DNA from: Saccharina japonica
Lineage: Eukaryota > Sar > Phaeophyceae > Laminariales > Laminariaceae
Length of the DNA: 64,000 nucleotides
Assembly: GCA_008828725.1 (NCBI GenBank)
Contig: MEHQ01001295.1
Coordinates: 1 to 64,000 of the forward strand
Reading direction: 5' to 3'
In this document: positions 1 through 9,911 of the stretch, piece after piece
Layout: the number at the start of each line of letters is the position of its first letter
Position numbering within the stretch: position 1 is the stretch's first letter
The notes under the pieces: generated by a model
Databases searched by the model: none
What the model was told of the DNA's origin: nothing
Seen by the model: the letters and a program-made list of their open reading frames with translations, nothing else
Translations under genes and position numbers: made by a program

Positions 1-2
1 GC

Positions 3-140
3 TACGGCATGCAGCTGAGGACGCCAAGAGAGGCGAACAGGAGAGGAGGGGGGGGGGGCAGGGGCGGCCGTACTGATACAGCTGTCGACCAATGCAGAAA
101 CGAAATGGTAGATCGTGTGGCCAGATATCGGCTCGACTAG
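3..140 (+). pseudogene. C-terminal tail of a LINE reverse transcriptase (partial)
   Basis: An open frame entering from the window edge ends with EMVDRVARYRLD and a TAG stop at 138-140. The copy at 2764-3930 ends EMADRVARYVPD. The matching end and the matching 3' untranslated region downstream identify it as the same protein family. Only about 45 residues are inside the window, including a glycine-rich low-complexity stretch. Whether the complete gene lies upstream cannot be seen. Confidence 0.65.
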
Positions 141-786
141 TCCTTGGATTCTATTATTTGTTTCCTGTTGATGTGTTCACTGGGGGGGGGCGCGGCAGGG
201 GTAGTACCGGCTCTTGACACCGTTTTTGTTTTTAGAGTGGGAATGAGATGGCAGAAGGTGTGACATGGTCCCCGTATCAGTTTTTATAGCAGAGACGGGA
301 ACTTGTTGTTACCATCGCCTCGAGCTTGCCTTGAGAACTATTTTTCTCTTTTCCTCTCTCGTGTCTTCTTTCTTGCTTTTTTTGCCTTGTTTCTCCCTTT
401 GTTTCCACCCTATGCCGGTGTCTCTCTCTTTTTTCGTGTTGCCTCGCTCGTGCAGCAGTTATCTGTTCCTCTTGGGCACGTGTGCTTTTCGTCTAGGGGC
501 GCTTCTGTCTCCCTGCGTCATTTGTATTCTGTTTCATTTCAGAACTTGTTTTTTATTTTGTCTTTTTTGTTCTTATTTTTTGGTTCGGCTCGTGTCGCTG
601 TGTTCTCGTACCCGGTACGTTACGCATCTCACTTGCTTTACCCATTAATTTGCGTTTATTTTGTTTTGGTTTTTCTCTGTTTCACAGTCTGTGACCACAG
701 AATTTGTATCTCTCTAGGATTGGGAATCAGGACAGGCACTGGGTGTACTGATGTGGTTGAGTAGAAAGAACGGGTTTAATGTGAAG

Positions 787-858
<72 letters not shown>
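787..858 (+). repeat. (ACA)n microsatellite forming the LINE 3' tail
   Basis: About 24 uninterrupted ACA/CAA triplets directly follow the TTTAATGTGAAG end of the LINE. The same arrangement recurs at 4584-4639, so the microsatellite looks like part of the element's 3' terminus rather than an independent array. Confidence 0.9.
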
Positions 859-1144
859 GCAGTAGTATACGTACAATATATCTATACTGAAATAACTCCT
901 ATTGATAGTCGTGACTCCCCTACGAATAATACCTGTACGGTTTTTGCAAACATTTTTTTTCTTCTGAATTTTGTTTCATTTTTTTACGATAGCTTCACTT
1001 ATCTTAGTCGTGGAACGATTGTACCAGGTTTTTTTTTTTCGCATTTTGCCGTTAAACTTATTCTTTTTTTTCAAGTATACCTACTTACGAGGTACTTTTT
1101 TTTTCTGCATTTTGCTGTTAAAATTGTTCATTTTTTTCAAGTAT
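859..1144. repeat. AT-rich spacer with two copies of a ~50-bp T-rich unit
   Basis: No gene is seen. A unit containing GCATTTTGCxGTTAAA followed by a T run and CAAGTATACC occurs at about 1038-1083 and again at about 1106-1147. A related form (CTTTGCATTTTCTATGTAAT) appears near 2567. This looks like older transposon-derived sequence. Confidence 0.45.
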
Positions 1145-1511
1145 ACCAACACACACAGCCCAGCGATCCACTTAATACCCACTGTACAAGGTTGTTGCGC
1201 TGACACGCATCGCTTAACAAGAAATGTTGGTGGGTGGTGTTGGCGATGGTGGGACTACCAGCCCAGGGACCAACCGACCCACCCAGTAACTCTCTCACCC
1301 ACCACGCACACCCATCAACTACTTGCCGGTCACTAAAAAAAGGTTTCTGTGCTGACACAAAGCGCTTAAAAAAAAAACGATCCAATCAATCACGACTATT
1401 GTAGGAACACAGCAAAAAGAGAAGAACCGCCAACGCAGTAGCTTAATGCAGTTAGGAGTTTGACCACTTGAAGGCGTCTGTCACGCTCCTCATTCCACCC
1501 GTTCTTGTAAT
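1145..1511. repeat. ~370-bp direct repeat, copy 1 (copy 2 at 6572-6946)
   Basis: The block from ACCAACACACACAGCCCAGC to ATTCCACCCGTTCTTGTAAT is repeated almost without change at 6572-6946, with only scattered substitutions and small homopolymer length changes. In copy 2 the repeat is followed directly by LINE-like 3' sequence. It encodes no convincing protein. It is probably part of a transposable element, perhaps a 5' segment, but no ends or target-site duplication could be assigned. Confidence 0.85.
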
Positions 1512-1643
1512 TCGAGGTTCCTGTCGCTCGCTCGCCACGTCCCCTCGCTCTCGCACGTCCGTGCTTCGCACCGTACCCTCCCGTCATACAGCCACGCACG
1601 TCCTTCTCTCTCTACCGCTTGCTTTTTTTTGGTGCTTTTTTTC

Positions 1644-1767
1644 GGCGCGCGACGCGTACACTCAACCGATTCAGACACGCTCGGGACTGATAGAGGCCCG
1701 CTATTTGTGCCGACCGTCCTGTGCTGCTCGTGTCGAAAGCCGTGCCGAGATCGGAGAGCTAGGCGGT
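1644..1767. repeat. 124-bp direct repeat, copy 1 (copy 2 at 5130-5253)
   Basis: The block beginning GGCGCGCGACGCGTACACTC and ending GAGAGCTAGGCGGT is present at both sites with the same length and only two or so differences. Both copies are preceded by a T run and sit in otherwise different surroundings, as expected for a dispersed element. No RNA gene or protein is recognised in it. Confidence 0.85.
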
Positions 1768-1930
1768 ACTCGTTCGTTGGTAACAGTGGCTGTCATAATA
1801 GCGCCAACAGAAAGACAATAAAACAGAACGAGTTCTGAAATAATGCGGGAGTCAACACTCTGCACACGATCACAAACCACCGAACAACCACCACCACCAC
1901 CACCACCACCACGACCACCACCGCCACNCC

Positions 1931-2025
1931 CGCCCCACCAGCCGAAGGAGCACTGGAAGCTGTTGTTGCTCGTAGTAGCTGGTGGGCGTTGGTGGGGTCT
2001 TGTTCCCGTGGTCTGGTGATGGTGG
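1931..2025 (-). repeat. SINE-like ~90-bp unit beside (CCA)n, copy 1
   Basis: A unit containing GGAGCACTGGAAGCTGTTGT and TGCTCGTAGT occurs four times in the window (also 2172-2266, 5657-5749 and 5968-6060). Every copy abuts a (CCA)n or (ACC)n tract on its left, which on the minus strand is a (TGG)n tail. A fixed short body with a fixed microsatellite tail is typical of short retroposons. No tRNA promoter box was recognised. An ambiguous base lies in the flanking tract at about 1928. Confidence 0.6.
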
Positions 2026-2171
2026 GGTGGTGACAGCGGTGATGGTGGCTTGCCTTGCGCCGTCGTCTCTCGAGAACAGTCCAGATTTGTACCTTCAACA
2101 AAACAAGCAACCCGCTCCACCGCCACCAAAACCCACCACCACCACCACCACCACCACCACCACCGCCACCC

Positions 2172-2266
2172 CCGCCCCTCCAACCGAAGGAGCACTGGAA
2201 GCTGTTGTTGCTCGTAGTGGCTGGTGGGCGTTGGTGGGGTCTTGTTCCTGTGATCTCGTGATGGTG
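2172..2266 (-). repeat. SINE-like ~90-bp unit beside (CCA)n, copy 2
   Basis: Closest to copy 1. The two share the body through TTGGTGGGGTCTTGTTCC and lie only about 240 bases apart, each preceded by its own (ACC)n tract, so this pair may be a local tandem duplication. Confidence 0.6.
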
Positions 2267-2270
2267 TGTC

Positions 2271-2287
2271 CTGCTGCTGCTGCTGCT

Positions 2288-2347
<60 letters not shown>
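2271..2347. repeat. (GCT)n microsatellite
   Basis: About 25 GCT/CTG triplets with one interruption (CTTCTGTTG). A shorter (GCT)n tract follows at about 2467-2492. No gene overlaps either tract. Confidence 0.9.
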
Positions 2348-2348
<1 letters not shown>

Positions 2349-2652
2349 TATACCAGGTATATGTCAAGCGGTTTTATATGTAACTTGATGTACCAGGCGC
2401 TCGTTGCATTGGTATACAATATATATATAAACAGAGGAAATTATATTATACGAGTTTTTAATGTTTGCACTGCTGCTGCTGCTGCTGCTGCTGTATATAC
2501 CACCTCACAACAACCACTCCCACCACTTTTTGTTTTTTAAACTCCAACTTTTTCAAGTATTTTTCTTTGCATTTTCTATGTAATATTATTCCTCGTTTTT
2601 TCACGTATACCTACGTACGTGTTTCGGGTCTTTTTATTTTTATTATTCTACC

Positions 2653-2743
2653 TGCACCTACGTACGTATTTGACCTGCCCAGTACACAGCATTAGTAGTA
2701 CACATACATCATGCCCTGCCAGTTTTCGTCGTTTCCATATAAT
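2653..2743. repeat. ~90-bp dispersed repeat, copy 1 (others at 6472-6567, part at 6346-6392)
   Basis: The sequence running from CCTACGTACGTATTTGACCT through ATGCCCTGCCAGTTTTCGTC to TTTCCATATAAT recurs at 6472-6567, and its first half again at 6346-6392. Copy 1 ends immediately before the LINE insertion at 2764, so it may be the target that LINE copy 2 entered. Confidence 0.75.
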
Positions 2744-2763
2744 ATTAATTTTATTTAAATAAT

Positions 2764-3930
2764 ATGCACAGCGAGGACGATGGTATCATGCAGAACCTAG
2801 TGTTCCTGAAGGAGGAGACGGGAGCGGGGACGGAGACACCACTCGACCGCGTACGGAGGGCGGTGTGGGGGATGCTGTATGCCGATGACGCCGGCGTTGT
2901 ATCGAGGTCCGCCGACGGACTGGCGAGGATGATGACCATTATCGTGCAGGTGTTTGGGGAGTTCGGGCTGACGGTGTCGGAGAAGAAGACGGAGACTCTC
3001 CTGATGCGCGTAAAGGAGAAGCAGCCAACACCGCCCCCGCCGCCGCTGATAATCGAAGCAGCGGGGCAGAAATACACCCAAACCCTCGAGTTCCGGTACC
3101 TGGGCGGCCTCGTCAACGAACATGGCGACCTCACCCGGGAGATCAACTTCAGGAGCAGAGCAGCGTCGGCGTGCGTCAGGAGGTATGGCCCGGAGCTCTT
3201 CGATAGGCCGGGAGCACCGTTTCGACTCAAGGCCCGCCTGCTTCAAGCGGAGGCGATGGAGGCACTGCTGTACGGTTGCATGACATGGGCCCCACGTCGC
3301 GACCACTACCGACTGCTGCGGACGATACACCACCGGCTGCTGCTGCGAGTTATTGGGTACCAGCGCAAGCAAGGCACCTACCGGCAGCTGTCCTACGCCC
3401 AGGCCCTGAAGAGGGTCGGGTGCCAGAGCGTGGAAGCCACTGTCCGGCAGCGGCGCCTGCTGTTCGCGGGGGCCGTGGCAAGGCAGCCAGACGGGCGACT
3501 CCCGAAACGACTGATGTCCGGGGAGCTGGTGGGGGGGAAGGACCCAGGCGCGGGGTGCCCGGAGCAGAACTGGCAGACGTGCCTGAAGGATGACTTCAAA
3601 GCGTTCGTAGCTACACACGGCTCTACGGACGACCAGAAACGTGTCTTCGGAGTCCCGAATTCAGTTTGGGCGGAAGCAGCGAAGGTGAAGGGAGGAAGGC
3701 AGTGGTACAAGGGAGTGCTGCAGGGAGCTGAGAGGTTTATGACCTCCTGGCACAAGGTCGAAGAGGAGGCTAGCCGAAAACGAGCGACCAAGCGAGACAA
3801 AGAGTGCAGCAATAATAAAGAGACGCCGAGAACCAACGGGACGGGAGGGGTGCGGAAGAAGGGCGAATCGGCGAGGGAAGAAAACAAGCGAGAAATGGCG
3901 GACCGAGTGGCGCGATATGTGCCGGATTGA
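2764..3930 (+). pseudogene. 5'-truncated LINE reverse transcriptase, C-terminal half
   Basis: A 388-residue open frame starts at the element's truncation point and has no in-frame stop. The YADD box (catalytic motif of the RT palm) lies at residues 39-42 and is followed by the GLTVSEKKTETL segment and the FRYLGGLVNEHG thumb-type motif near residue 114, as in non-LTR retrotransposon polymerases. The C-terminal region is basic and carries an LLYGCMTW segment typical of LINE proteins. The endonuclease and the RT blocks before YADD are absent, so this protein cannot prime or copy RNA on its own. Exact clade (RTE, L1-like or other) is not assigned. Confidence 0.85.
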
Positions 3931-4582
3931 CTCTCCTGGACTGTTTGTGTGTTTGTTTGTTTGTTTGTTTTTTCCCCTCCCCCCACCGCCGCACCATTGC
4001 ACCACCCCCTCGGGATGACGTGTCTGTGCTGTCTCTGTGGTCTTGTTTGTTTGAGTGTTTGCCTGTACTGTTGATTTGTCTCTTTGCCTTTACCTTTGTC
4101 TTTGCCTTTGTCTTTTTCCCTCCCTGTGTGTGACCTTTTGCAGTTACACTGCTCGCAGGCCGGGGGTACATCAGTCGCACGGGACCATAGTTCCCTTCCC
4201 CCGTACCATGTCTGCATTTTATAATCGGGGTGGAGGACTCGATTTTGTTTGCCTGACCGGCGTGAACCCGGCACGGAACACCCCGGCATTATAGGGGCAC
4301 CAAGATAGAATCAGGGGGCGTGTACCCCCGATTGGTGATGTTGACTTTTCCATTTTTATTTTTACCTTCACATAGCGTGTAGAGGGGAGCGGAGGGCTCC
4401 AGACTATCTGTTTTTGACTGGCTTTGATCGCTTTGCGGACCCTTCGGGTTCCACTTTTATTTCAGTATACCTTTTTTTGGGTAAGTTAGCCTGTGACCAC
4501 GGGAATCGACCGTGTCGAATGTTGGATTAGTACGGACAGATGAAGGGACTGGATAGAGAGACCAGCACGGTTTTTAATGTGA

Positions 4583-4640
<58 letters not shown>
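2764..4640 (+). mobile_element. 5'-truncated LINE retrotransposon, copy 2
   Basis: The element consists of the RT fragment, a long pyrimidine-rich 3' untranslated region with (TTTG)n and (CTTTGC)n runs, and a terminal (ACA)n tract at 4584-4639. The abrupt start at about 2762 fits incomplete reverse transcription at insertion. Its last 150 bases align with the end of copy 1. No clear target-site duplication was identified by eye. Confidence 0.8.
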
Positions 4641-5129
4641 ACGATCTACTTAATCTACTTACCACCACTCATTATGATTACGTATGTATACGATACGACG
4701 TATCTCGCACGTGTTTAAAGAAATAATAGGGCAATAAAAGAAATACAAAGCAGGAAACACGAGACGTATAATATGATACAAGTAACTTTTGCGTATAATA
4801 TACCGCTCATATTATGTTGTTCGTTGTTCGTACCGATACCTGTTGTAGTCGATATTCCGACTGTCAAGAACAACAATAATAATGAGGAGATATTTGATGC
4901 TGAGAAGGGCGCAGCCCTTCGAAGCATCAATAGATGCTCTTCCTAATGAGTTGGGTATGTGCCCGTGGGGGTGTACCCCCCTGGTCGCGAACGGACACAA
5001 ACGGACAAAAAACAGTTCTGAAAGCTGTCACAGCGTGCCTTTATTTAAAGAATCCTTAATATTGAGGTTTGTCCCTCGCACTTCGTCTGCACTTCGCCTG
5101 CACTTCGCTCGTTCGCTTTGCTTTTTTTT

Positions 5130-5253
5130 GGCGCGCGACGCGTACACTCAACCGATTCAGACACGCTCGGGACTGATAGAGGCCCGCTATTTGTGCCGAC
5201 CGTCCTGTGCTATTCGTGTCGAAAGCCGTGCCGAGATCGGAGAGCTAGGCGGT
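5130..5253. repeat. 124-bp direct repeat, copy 2
   Basis: Same block as 1644-1767, with CTATTC in place of CTGCTC near the middle. It is followed at 5254-5600 by sequence with a short internal repeat: TTTCTCGGCAGTAGAGCAA occurs near 5299 and again near 5511. Confidence 0.85.
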
Positions 5254-5656
5254 GGTGACTGCCCTAAACTGTTGCCAGTGCCAAATTGTGTCACTGGGAT
5301 TTCTCGGCAGTAGAGCAAACTAGCAGTAGTATATAGCAACGATGAGCATCACCACCGGCAACTCTCAAGCAAAGATGTCCGGAGACATGTCAAGCAAGGC
5401 AAAACATGCGCTGTCAAGGGTGTAAGGTGGAGTGTTTCACACCAAAAACTAGTTGTTTGGTGACAGTCACGGCATGTCAAGGCTGTCAAGGGTTGAAAGT
5501 GAAGACCACATTTCTCGGCAGTAGAGCAACAACGGTGATGATCGGACGAGAAGAGGAAGACCATCATCGCACACAACTAAAAAAGCAACCAGCACACACA
5601 CCACCATCACCAGCAAACACCACAACGACGACCATCACCACCACCGCCACCACCCC

Positions 5657-5749
5657 TGCCCCACGAGCCGCAGGAGCACCAGAAGTTGTTGTTGCTCGTA
5701 GTGGCTGGTGGTGGTTGGTGGTGGCTTCGTCCCGTGGTTTGGTGGTGGT
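5657..5749 (-). repeat. SINE-like ~90-bp unit beside (CCA)n, copy 3
   Basis: Diverged copy of the 1931 unit, retaining GTTGTTGTTGCTCGTAGTGG and flanked on the left by (ACC)n. A short (CAG)n tract and a T run follow at about 5773-5795. Confidence 0.55.
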
Positions 5750-5887
5750 TCCTGGTACGCACTCGTACAGCAGCAGCAGCATTTTTTTTTTTTTTGTCCA
5801 TCCCATTTATTATCTGCTGCTGTACATCGTAGCTGCAACAGGCAGCTTCCGCACTCTGCAGACGAGCCGTCCACACGCACAGATTGC

Positions 5888-5950
5888 AACCACACCACCA
5901 CCACCACCACCACCACCACCACCACCACCACCACCACCACCACCACTACG
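5888..5950. repeat. (ACC)n microsatellite
   Basis: About 19 ACC triplets directly before copy 4 of the SINE-like unit. Confidence 0.9.
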
Positions 5951-5967
5951 ACCACCACCGACACCCC

Positions 5968-6060
5968 CGCCCCACTAGCCGCAGCAGCACTAGAAGCTGT
6001 TGTTGCTCGTAGTGGGTGGTGGGCGTCGGTGGTGGCTTGGCGTTGGTGGTGATGGTGGTG
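5968..6060 (-). repeat. SINE-like ~90-bp unit beside (CCA)n, copy 4
   Basis: Retains AGAAGCTGTTGTTGCTCGTA. It sits at the end of the longest (ACC)n tract of the set. Confidence 0.55.
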
Positions 6061-6571
6061 GTGTGCTTGTTCGTACTACAGCAGTACAAGTTTTCCAGGT
6101 AGGTACGTACCACCGCCGTGCTTCGATATACCTGGTAGTACGGCTGTTTCTGTGCAACGAGTGCACAGCTTGCTGTATAGTATACTAACCGGGCACAAAA
6201 GAACACCTCTTTTTTTCTCCTTTTTTTTTTATACTCGAACTTTTCTTTGCATTGTACTAGCTGCTGCTGTACCTGCTCAGTTCGTCATTATGGTACCATT
6301 TTTTTTTTTTTTTTCGCATTTTCGGTAATATAATATTATTCCAATATGTGACCTGCCCAGTACACAGAGTAGTATTAATAGTACACATATACATGATAAT
6401 TTTGTTTCATTTTTTTACGATAACTTGATCTTGGAACCATTGTACCATTTTTCTTTTTATTATTATACCTGCACCTACGTACGTATTTGACCTGCCCAGT
6501 ACACAGCATTGTAGTAGTACACATACATACATGATGCCCTGCCAGTTTTCGTCGTTTCCATATAATAATGC

Positions 6572-6946
6572 ACCAACACACACAGCCCAGCGATCCACTT
6601 AATAACCACTGTACAAGGTTGTTGCGCTGACACGCATCGCTTAACAAGAAATGTTGGTGGGTGGTGTTGGCGATGGTGGGACTACCAGCCCAGGGACCAA
6701 CCAACCCACCCAGTAACTCTCTCACCCACCACGCACACCCATCAACTACTTGCCGGTCACTAAAAAAAAGGTTTCTGTGCTGACACAAATCGCTTAAAAA
6801 AAACGATCCAATCAATCACGATTGATTATTGTATTATAGGAACACAGCAAAAAGAGAAGAACCGCCAACGCAGTAGCTTAATGCAGTTAGGAGTTTGACC
6901 ACTTGAAGGCGTCTGTCACGCTCCTCATTCCACCCATTCTTGTAAT
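6572..6946. repeat. ~370-bp direct repeat, copy 2
   Basis: Near-identical to 1145-1511, including the shared block GAAGAACCGCCAACGCAGTA. It is preceded by copy 2 of the 90-bp repeat and followed without a gap by LINE 3' sequence at 6948. Confidence 0.85.
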
Positions 6947-6947
6947 G

Positions 6948-7336
6948 GTGTGCTTCGGTTGTCTATCCTTTCCTTGCGTGCTTAGTCTTGCTTTGTTTAC
7001 GCTGTTTTCATTTTATCTTGTTTATTTTCTGTCACATCTCCTCCGGGAGAAGCGCGACACCTTCGTTGTCTTTTGTGATTGTTTTTGCTTGTTTGTTTGT
7101 TTTATTATACTTGTTTTTTTAGTTTTGTTTCCTCTTCATTTTTTCTGTTCTTTGTTCTCTTTCACGCAGCTGGGTTGCTAGCAGGGCAGGTCGTGCCTGT
7201 CGTATATGGCGTTGCATTGGCTACTCTGCTTACTGCATTACAGCGGAGTATATCTGTGTCGTAGTTTTATGAGCACACAAGAACTACAGGTCACTGGTAT
7301 CTTTCAACGATGAAGAATCGGCACACACACTCACTG
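6948..7336 (+). mobile_element. LINE 3'-end fragment, plus strand
   Basis: A T/C-rich stretch containing CTTGCTTTGTTTACGCTGTT and TCTCCTCCGGGAGAAG, then GCAGCTGGGTTGCTAGCAGG, then CACTCACTGGGTG. This last part matches the block just before the tail of LINE copy 1. The expected TTTAATGTGAA end is missing because the fragment joins the tail of an inverted copy at about 7337. Confidence 0.6.
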
Positions 7337-8030
7337 GGTGTTGTTGTTGTTGTTGTTGTTTTTCTTCACATTAAACTCGTTTCAGTTGCTAATCCCTATA
7401 GTCTGATCTAGCAAGATCACGGCCCGTGGTCACAAAAGTGCTAGAGCCATCAGAGAATCCTAAAGAACACGTACACTTAGCAGGGAAAGGATACACAAGT
7501 CCGAAGAGGTACACCTAAAATCCCTACAGCATGTTATGCGTGTCCAAAACTGAACTACACGGTGTGCTGGATGTCGACGGTGTGTGGGTTATTCGCATTA
7601 AACCGTCCGTTCTACCCGTCGACATCCAGCACACCCAGTCAGTGTCTGTGCCGATTGTTCATCCTAGAGAGATACCAGTTATGTGGTCACAAACAAAACG
7701 GCAGCGAGATACTACGCAGCAATGAAGCAGAGCAGACAATGAAATGCCATATACGACAGGCACGACCTACCCTGCTAGTAACCCAGCTGCGTGAAAGAGA
7801 AGAAAAGAAAAGATAAGACGAAAAGGGAAAAATAAAGAGTAACACTGCTGTATACAATAAAACAGACCAACAAACAAACAATAACCACAACAAAAGACAA
7901 AGAAAATGTCGGGCTTCTCCCGGAGGATATGTGACAGAAACAAACTGTAAAATAAAGTAAAATGAAAACAACGTAAACAGAGCAAGACTAGGAACGAAAG
8001 GAAAAATTAGGCAACTGAAGCACCCCAAAA
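7337..8030 (-). mobile_element. LINE 3'-end fragment(s), minus strand, with (CAA)n tail
   Basis: Read on the minus strand this repeats the 6948-7336 body (GTTTACGTTGTTTTCATTTT, TCCTCCGGGAGAAG, GCAGCTGGGTTACTAGCAGG) and finishes with TTTAATGTGAAGAAA and (CAA)n, seen as (GTT)n at 7337-7361. It contains two tail-like ends (TTTAATGCGAA near 7590 and TTTAATGTGAA near 7370), so it may be two nested 3' ends. Together with the plus-strand fragment it forms a large inverted repeat. Confidence 0.6.
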
Positions 8031-8618
8031 GTACCGTCCAGGCGTTCGAGGCAGATTTGTACCTATAGTACAGACAGGTTCTACCAGCTAGTCGGTCTGG
8101 TACCGTGCTACCGTGTCTGCCGTACCCTTCCTGCTTTCGCCAGCCGCTGTTTCCCTACAACCCGTCCACCCCCCCCGTCTTCATTCCCTTGGGCGCCACC
8201 CATTCAACTGATGAGCGGCGCTTCCGACTCGAATCCGTTTCGTCTACGTGCCACACACGAAAGGCAGGAAAGACACAAATTCATATGTACGTACTTATCG
8301 CTAAACAATCGAAGAAAACCTACGAAAATACGGAAGGGCAAGAAAAAACAAAGGCAAAATCGACCACGGCAAAATGCAAAAAAAAAAAAAACTCGAGGGG
8401 CTGTAGCATCGACGTGGTGCCCCCCCCGGAGTAGATGCGGCAGGCAACACACCGAGAAAAAAAAAAAAAAACGAAAAACGAAAAACGAAAGAAAGAACGG
8501 TTTAATGTGCACAAACACACACAGTAAACTACAGTAGCACTCGCCCACAAACAAAAAGGTGTATCTGCTCACCAACCTTAGTCAGACGAACCAATGCACG
8601 ACCGGTCACACACTCCGT
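8031..8618. other. Non-coding stretch with A-rich tracts
   Basis: No gene is seen. A-rich runs lie near 8377-8390 and 8457-8490. GGTTTAATGTGCACAAACAC near 8500 resembles the LINE 3' terminus and may be a further decayed tail. Confidence 0.4.
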
Positions 8619-8639
8619 TTAATGCAGGGGCACCGCGCG

Positions 8640-9030
8640 GTAGTGGATGGGACCAGTTTGCCCGCCGCAGGCGGGATTATTTTTGGGTCTTCCCGAGGGG
8701 CGGTATGGGAAAATGTTCCCGTCTGTTTACCGCGGGACGGGAATGGGACGGGAAGGTGGGAAACCATTTGGTTGACGGGATTGGACGGGAAGACACGATT
8801 CTTTGGCGGTACGGGACGGGACGGGACGGGACGGGAACCGATTTTTGGCGGTACGGTACGGTACGGGAAATATTTTTCGGCGGTACGGGAAATGGTCGGT
8901 GAACGGGTCGGGAATAGGTCAGGAATAAGTCGGGAATGGGTCGGGAATGGGTCGGGAACCGGGTCGGGAATACGGTCGGGAGTACGGTCGGGAAACGCAG
9001 TCGGGAATTGTTGGGAACACGGTCGGGAAT
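8640..9030. repeat. CGGGA-rich array, left arm
   Basis: Dozens of GGGAC/GGGAA pentamers alternate with short spacers (GGTACGGGAC, GGGTCGGGAATGGGTCGGGA). The array starts next to TTTAATGCAGGGGCACCGCG. Related sequence ends the right arm in inverted form near 9880-9910 (ACCGCGCGTACCGCTGGTTTAA), so the two arms appear to bracket a roughly 550-bp core. Confidence 0.7.
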
Positions 9031-9589
9031 ACACGCTGGAGACAACGACTGAAAAGGGTATAATCAAAAGTCTTTTTCGAGTACGAGTATAACATGCGCG
9101 AGAACAGTGCCAATAGGAGCAGGAACCGGGGCTGATTGCTTTGGCGCTGCTTGAGGCGCCGAAGCAGATCCGCCCGGATCCTCCACCTCCACAACGTCCA
9201 TGCTTGATGCCATGTTTTGTCTTTGGGCCGGGTGGTGGTGTGAGTGTTCTTGGTTTTATTCTCGACATAATAATTTCCCAAATGTACGACCGATTTATTA
9301 TACGTGTATTATTTCAAATGGCGAGGTGTGAGTTGGGTCGATTGAATGGTTGATACAAATTTTAAGTTCGTGTTTAAATTTTGAATTAAAAAAAACGAGA
9401 GGAAAAATATAGAAAAAAGGAAATATATACGAGTATTCGCGCGTAGACGATTTGTTTTTATGGTTCGGAAATATATACGAGTAAAAATGCAGTATACGCA
9501 CTTGCATCCATCCATGGTCATGCGATGGGAAAACGAAAAATCGGCGGTAAATGGAATGAGAATATCTGCCCCAATAGTGCGATGCGGGA
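9031..9589. other. Core between the CGGGA arrays
   Basis: No convincing gene is seen. The sequence turns AT-rich from about 9350, with tandem-like ATATATACGAGTA blocks near 9424 and 9471. It may be the interior of one element bounded by the CGGGA-rich arms. Confidence 0.35.
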
Positions 9590-9911
9590 TGGGAGAAGCT
9601 GTGCCCCATGGTCGGGATGGGACGGGAATCACTTACATGACAGTGGGATGGGAATAGTCGGGACTGGGCGGACAGCGGGAGGGGAATAGTCGGGAATGGG
9701 CAGACAGTGGGATGGGAAACAGTCGGGAACGGGAACACGGCCATTACCGCGGGACGGTAGAGCTCGGGAACAGAAACTGACGATGGCACCGGTCGGGAAA
9801 TCGCGGTCGGGAACGAAAAATCTGACGGTTTCCCATTCCCGTACCGTACCGTTCCCGTGCCGACCACATTTTCCCGTCCCGACCTTTACCGCGCGTACCG
9901 CTGGTTTAATG
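9590..9911. repeat. CGGGA-rich array, right arm
   Basis: Continues GGGATGGGACGGGAAT-type repeats, then switches strand sense near 9830, where CCCGTACCGTACCGTTCCCG begins. Its outer end is an inverted, diverged match to the outer end of the left arm. Confidence 0.65.

Larger units (their letters stand above)
1..858 (+). mobile_element. 3' end of a non-LTR (LINE) retrotransposon, copy 1
   Basis: The segment opens inside a reading frame whose last residues match the C-terminus of the reverse transcriptase copy at 2764-3930. It continues through a T/C-rich 3' untranslated region and ends in a pure (ACA)n tract. The stretch just before the tail (CTGTGACCAC ... TTTAATGTGAA) is shared with the tail of the second copy near 4490-4585, so the two are members of one family. 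The element is cut by the window edge, so its 5' part cannot be judged. Confidence 0.7.

Noticed and set aside
265..764. Two long overlapping hydrophobic open frames
   Set aside because: They lie in the T/C-rich LINE 3' untranslated region; Phe/Leu/Ser-rich translation is the expected by-product of pyrimidine-rich DNA.
1793..2419. 208-codon minus-strand frame through triplet repeats
   Set aside because: The frame is held open by (CCA)n and (GCT)n microsatellites and has homopolymeric Ser and Val runs; not a gene.
2797..3618. 273-codon frame opposite the reverse transcriptase
   Set aside because: It is a shadow of the GC-rich reverse transcriptase frame, which carries the YADD motif.
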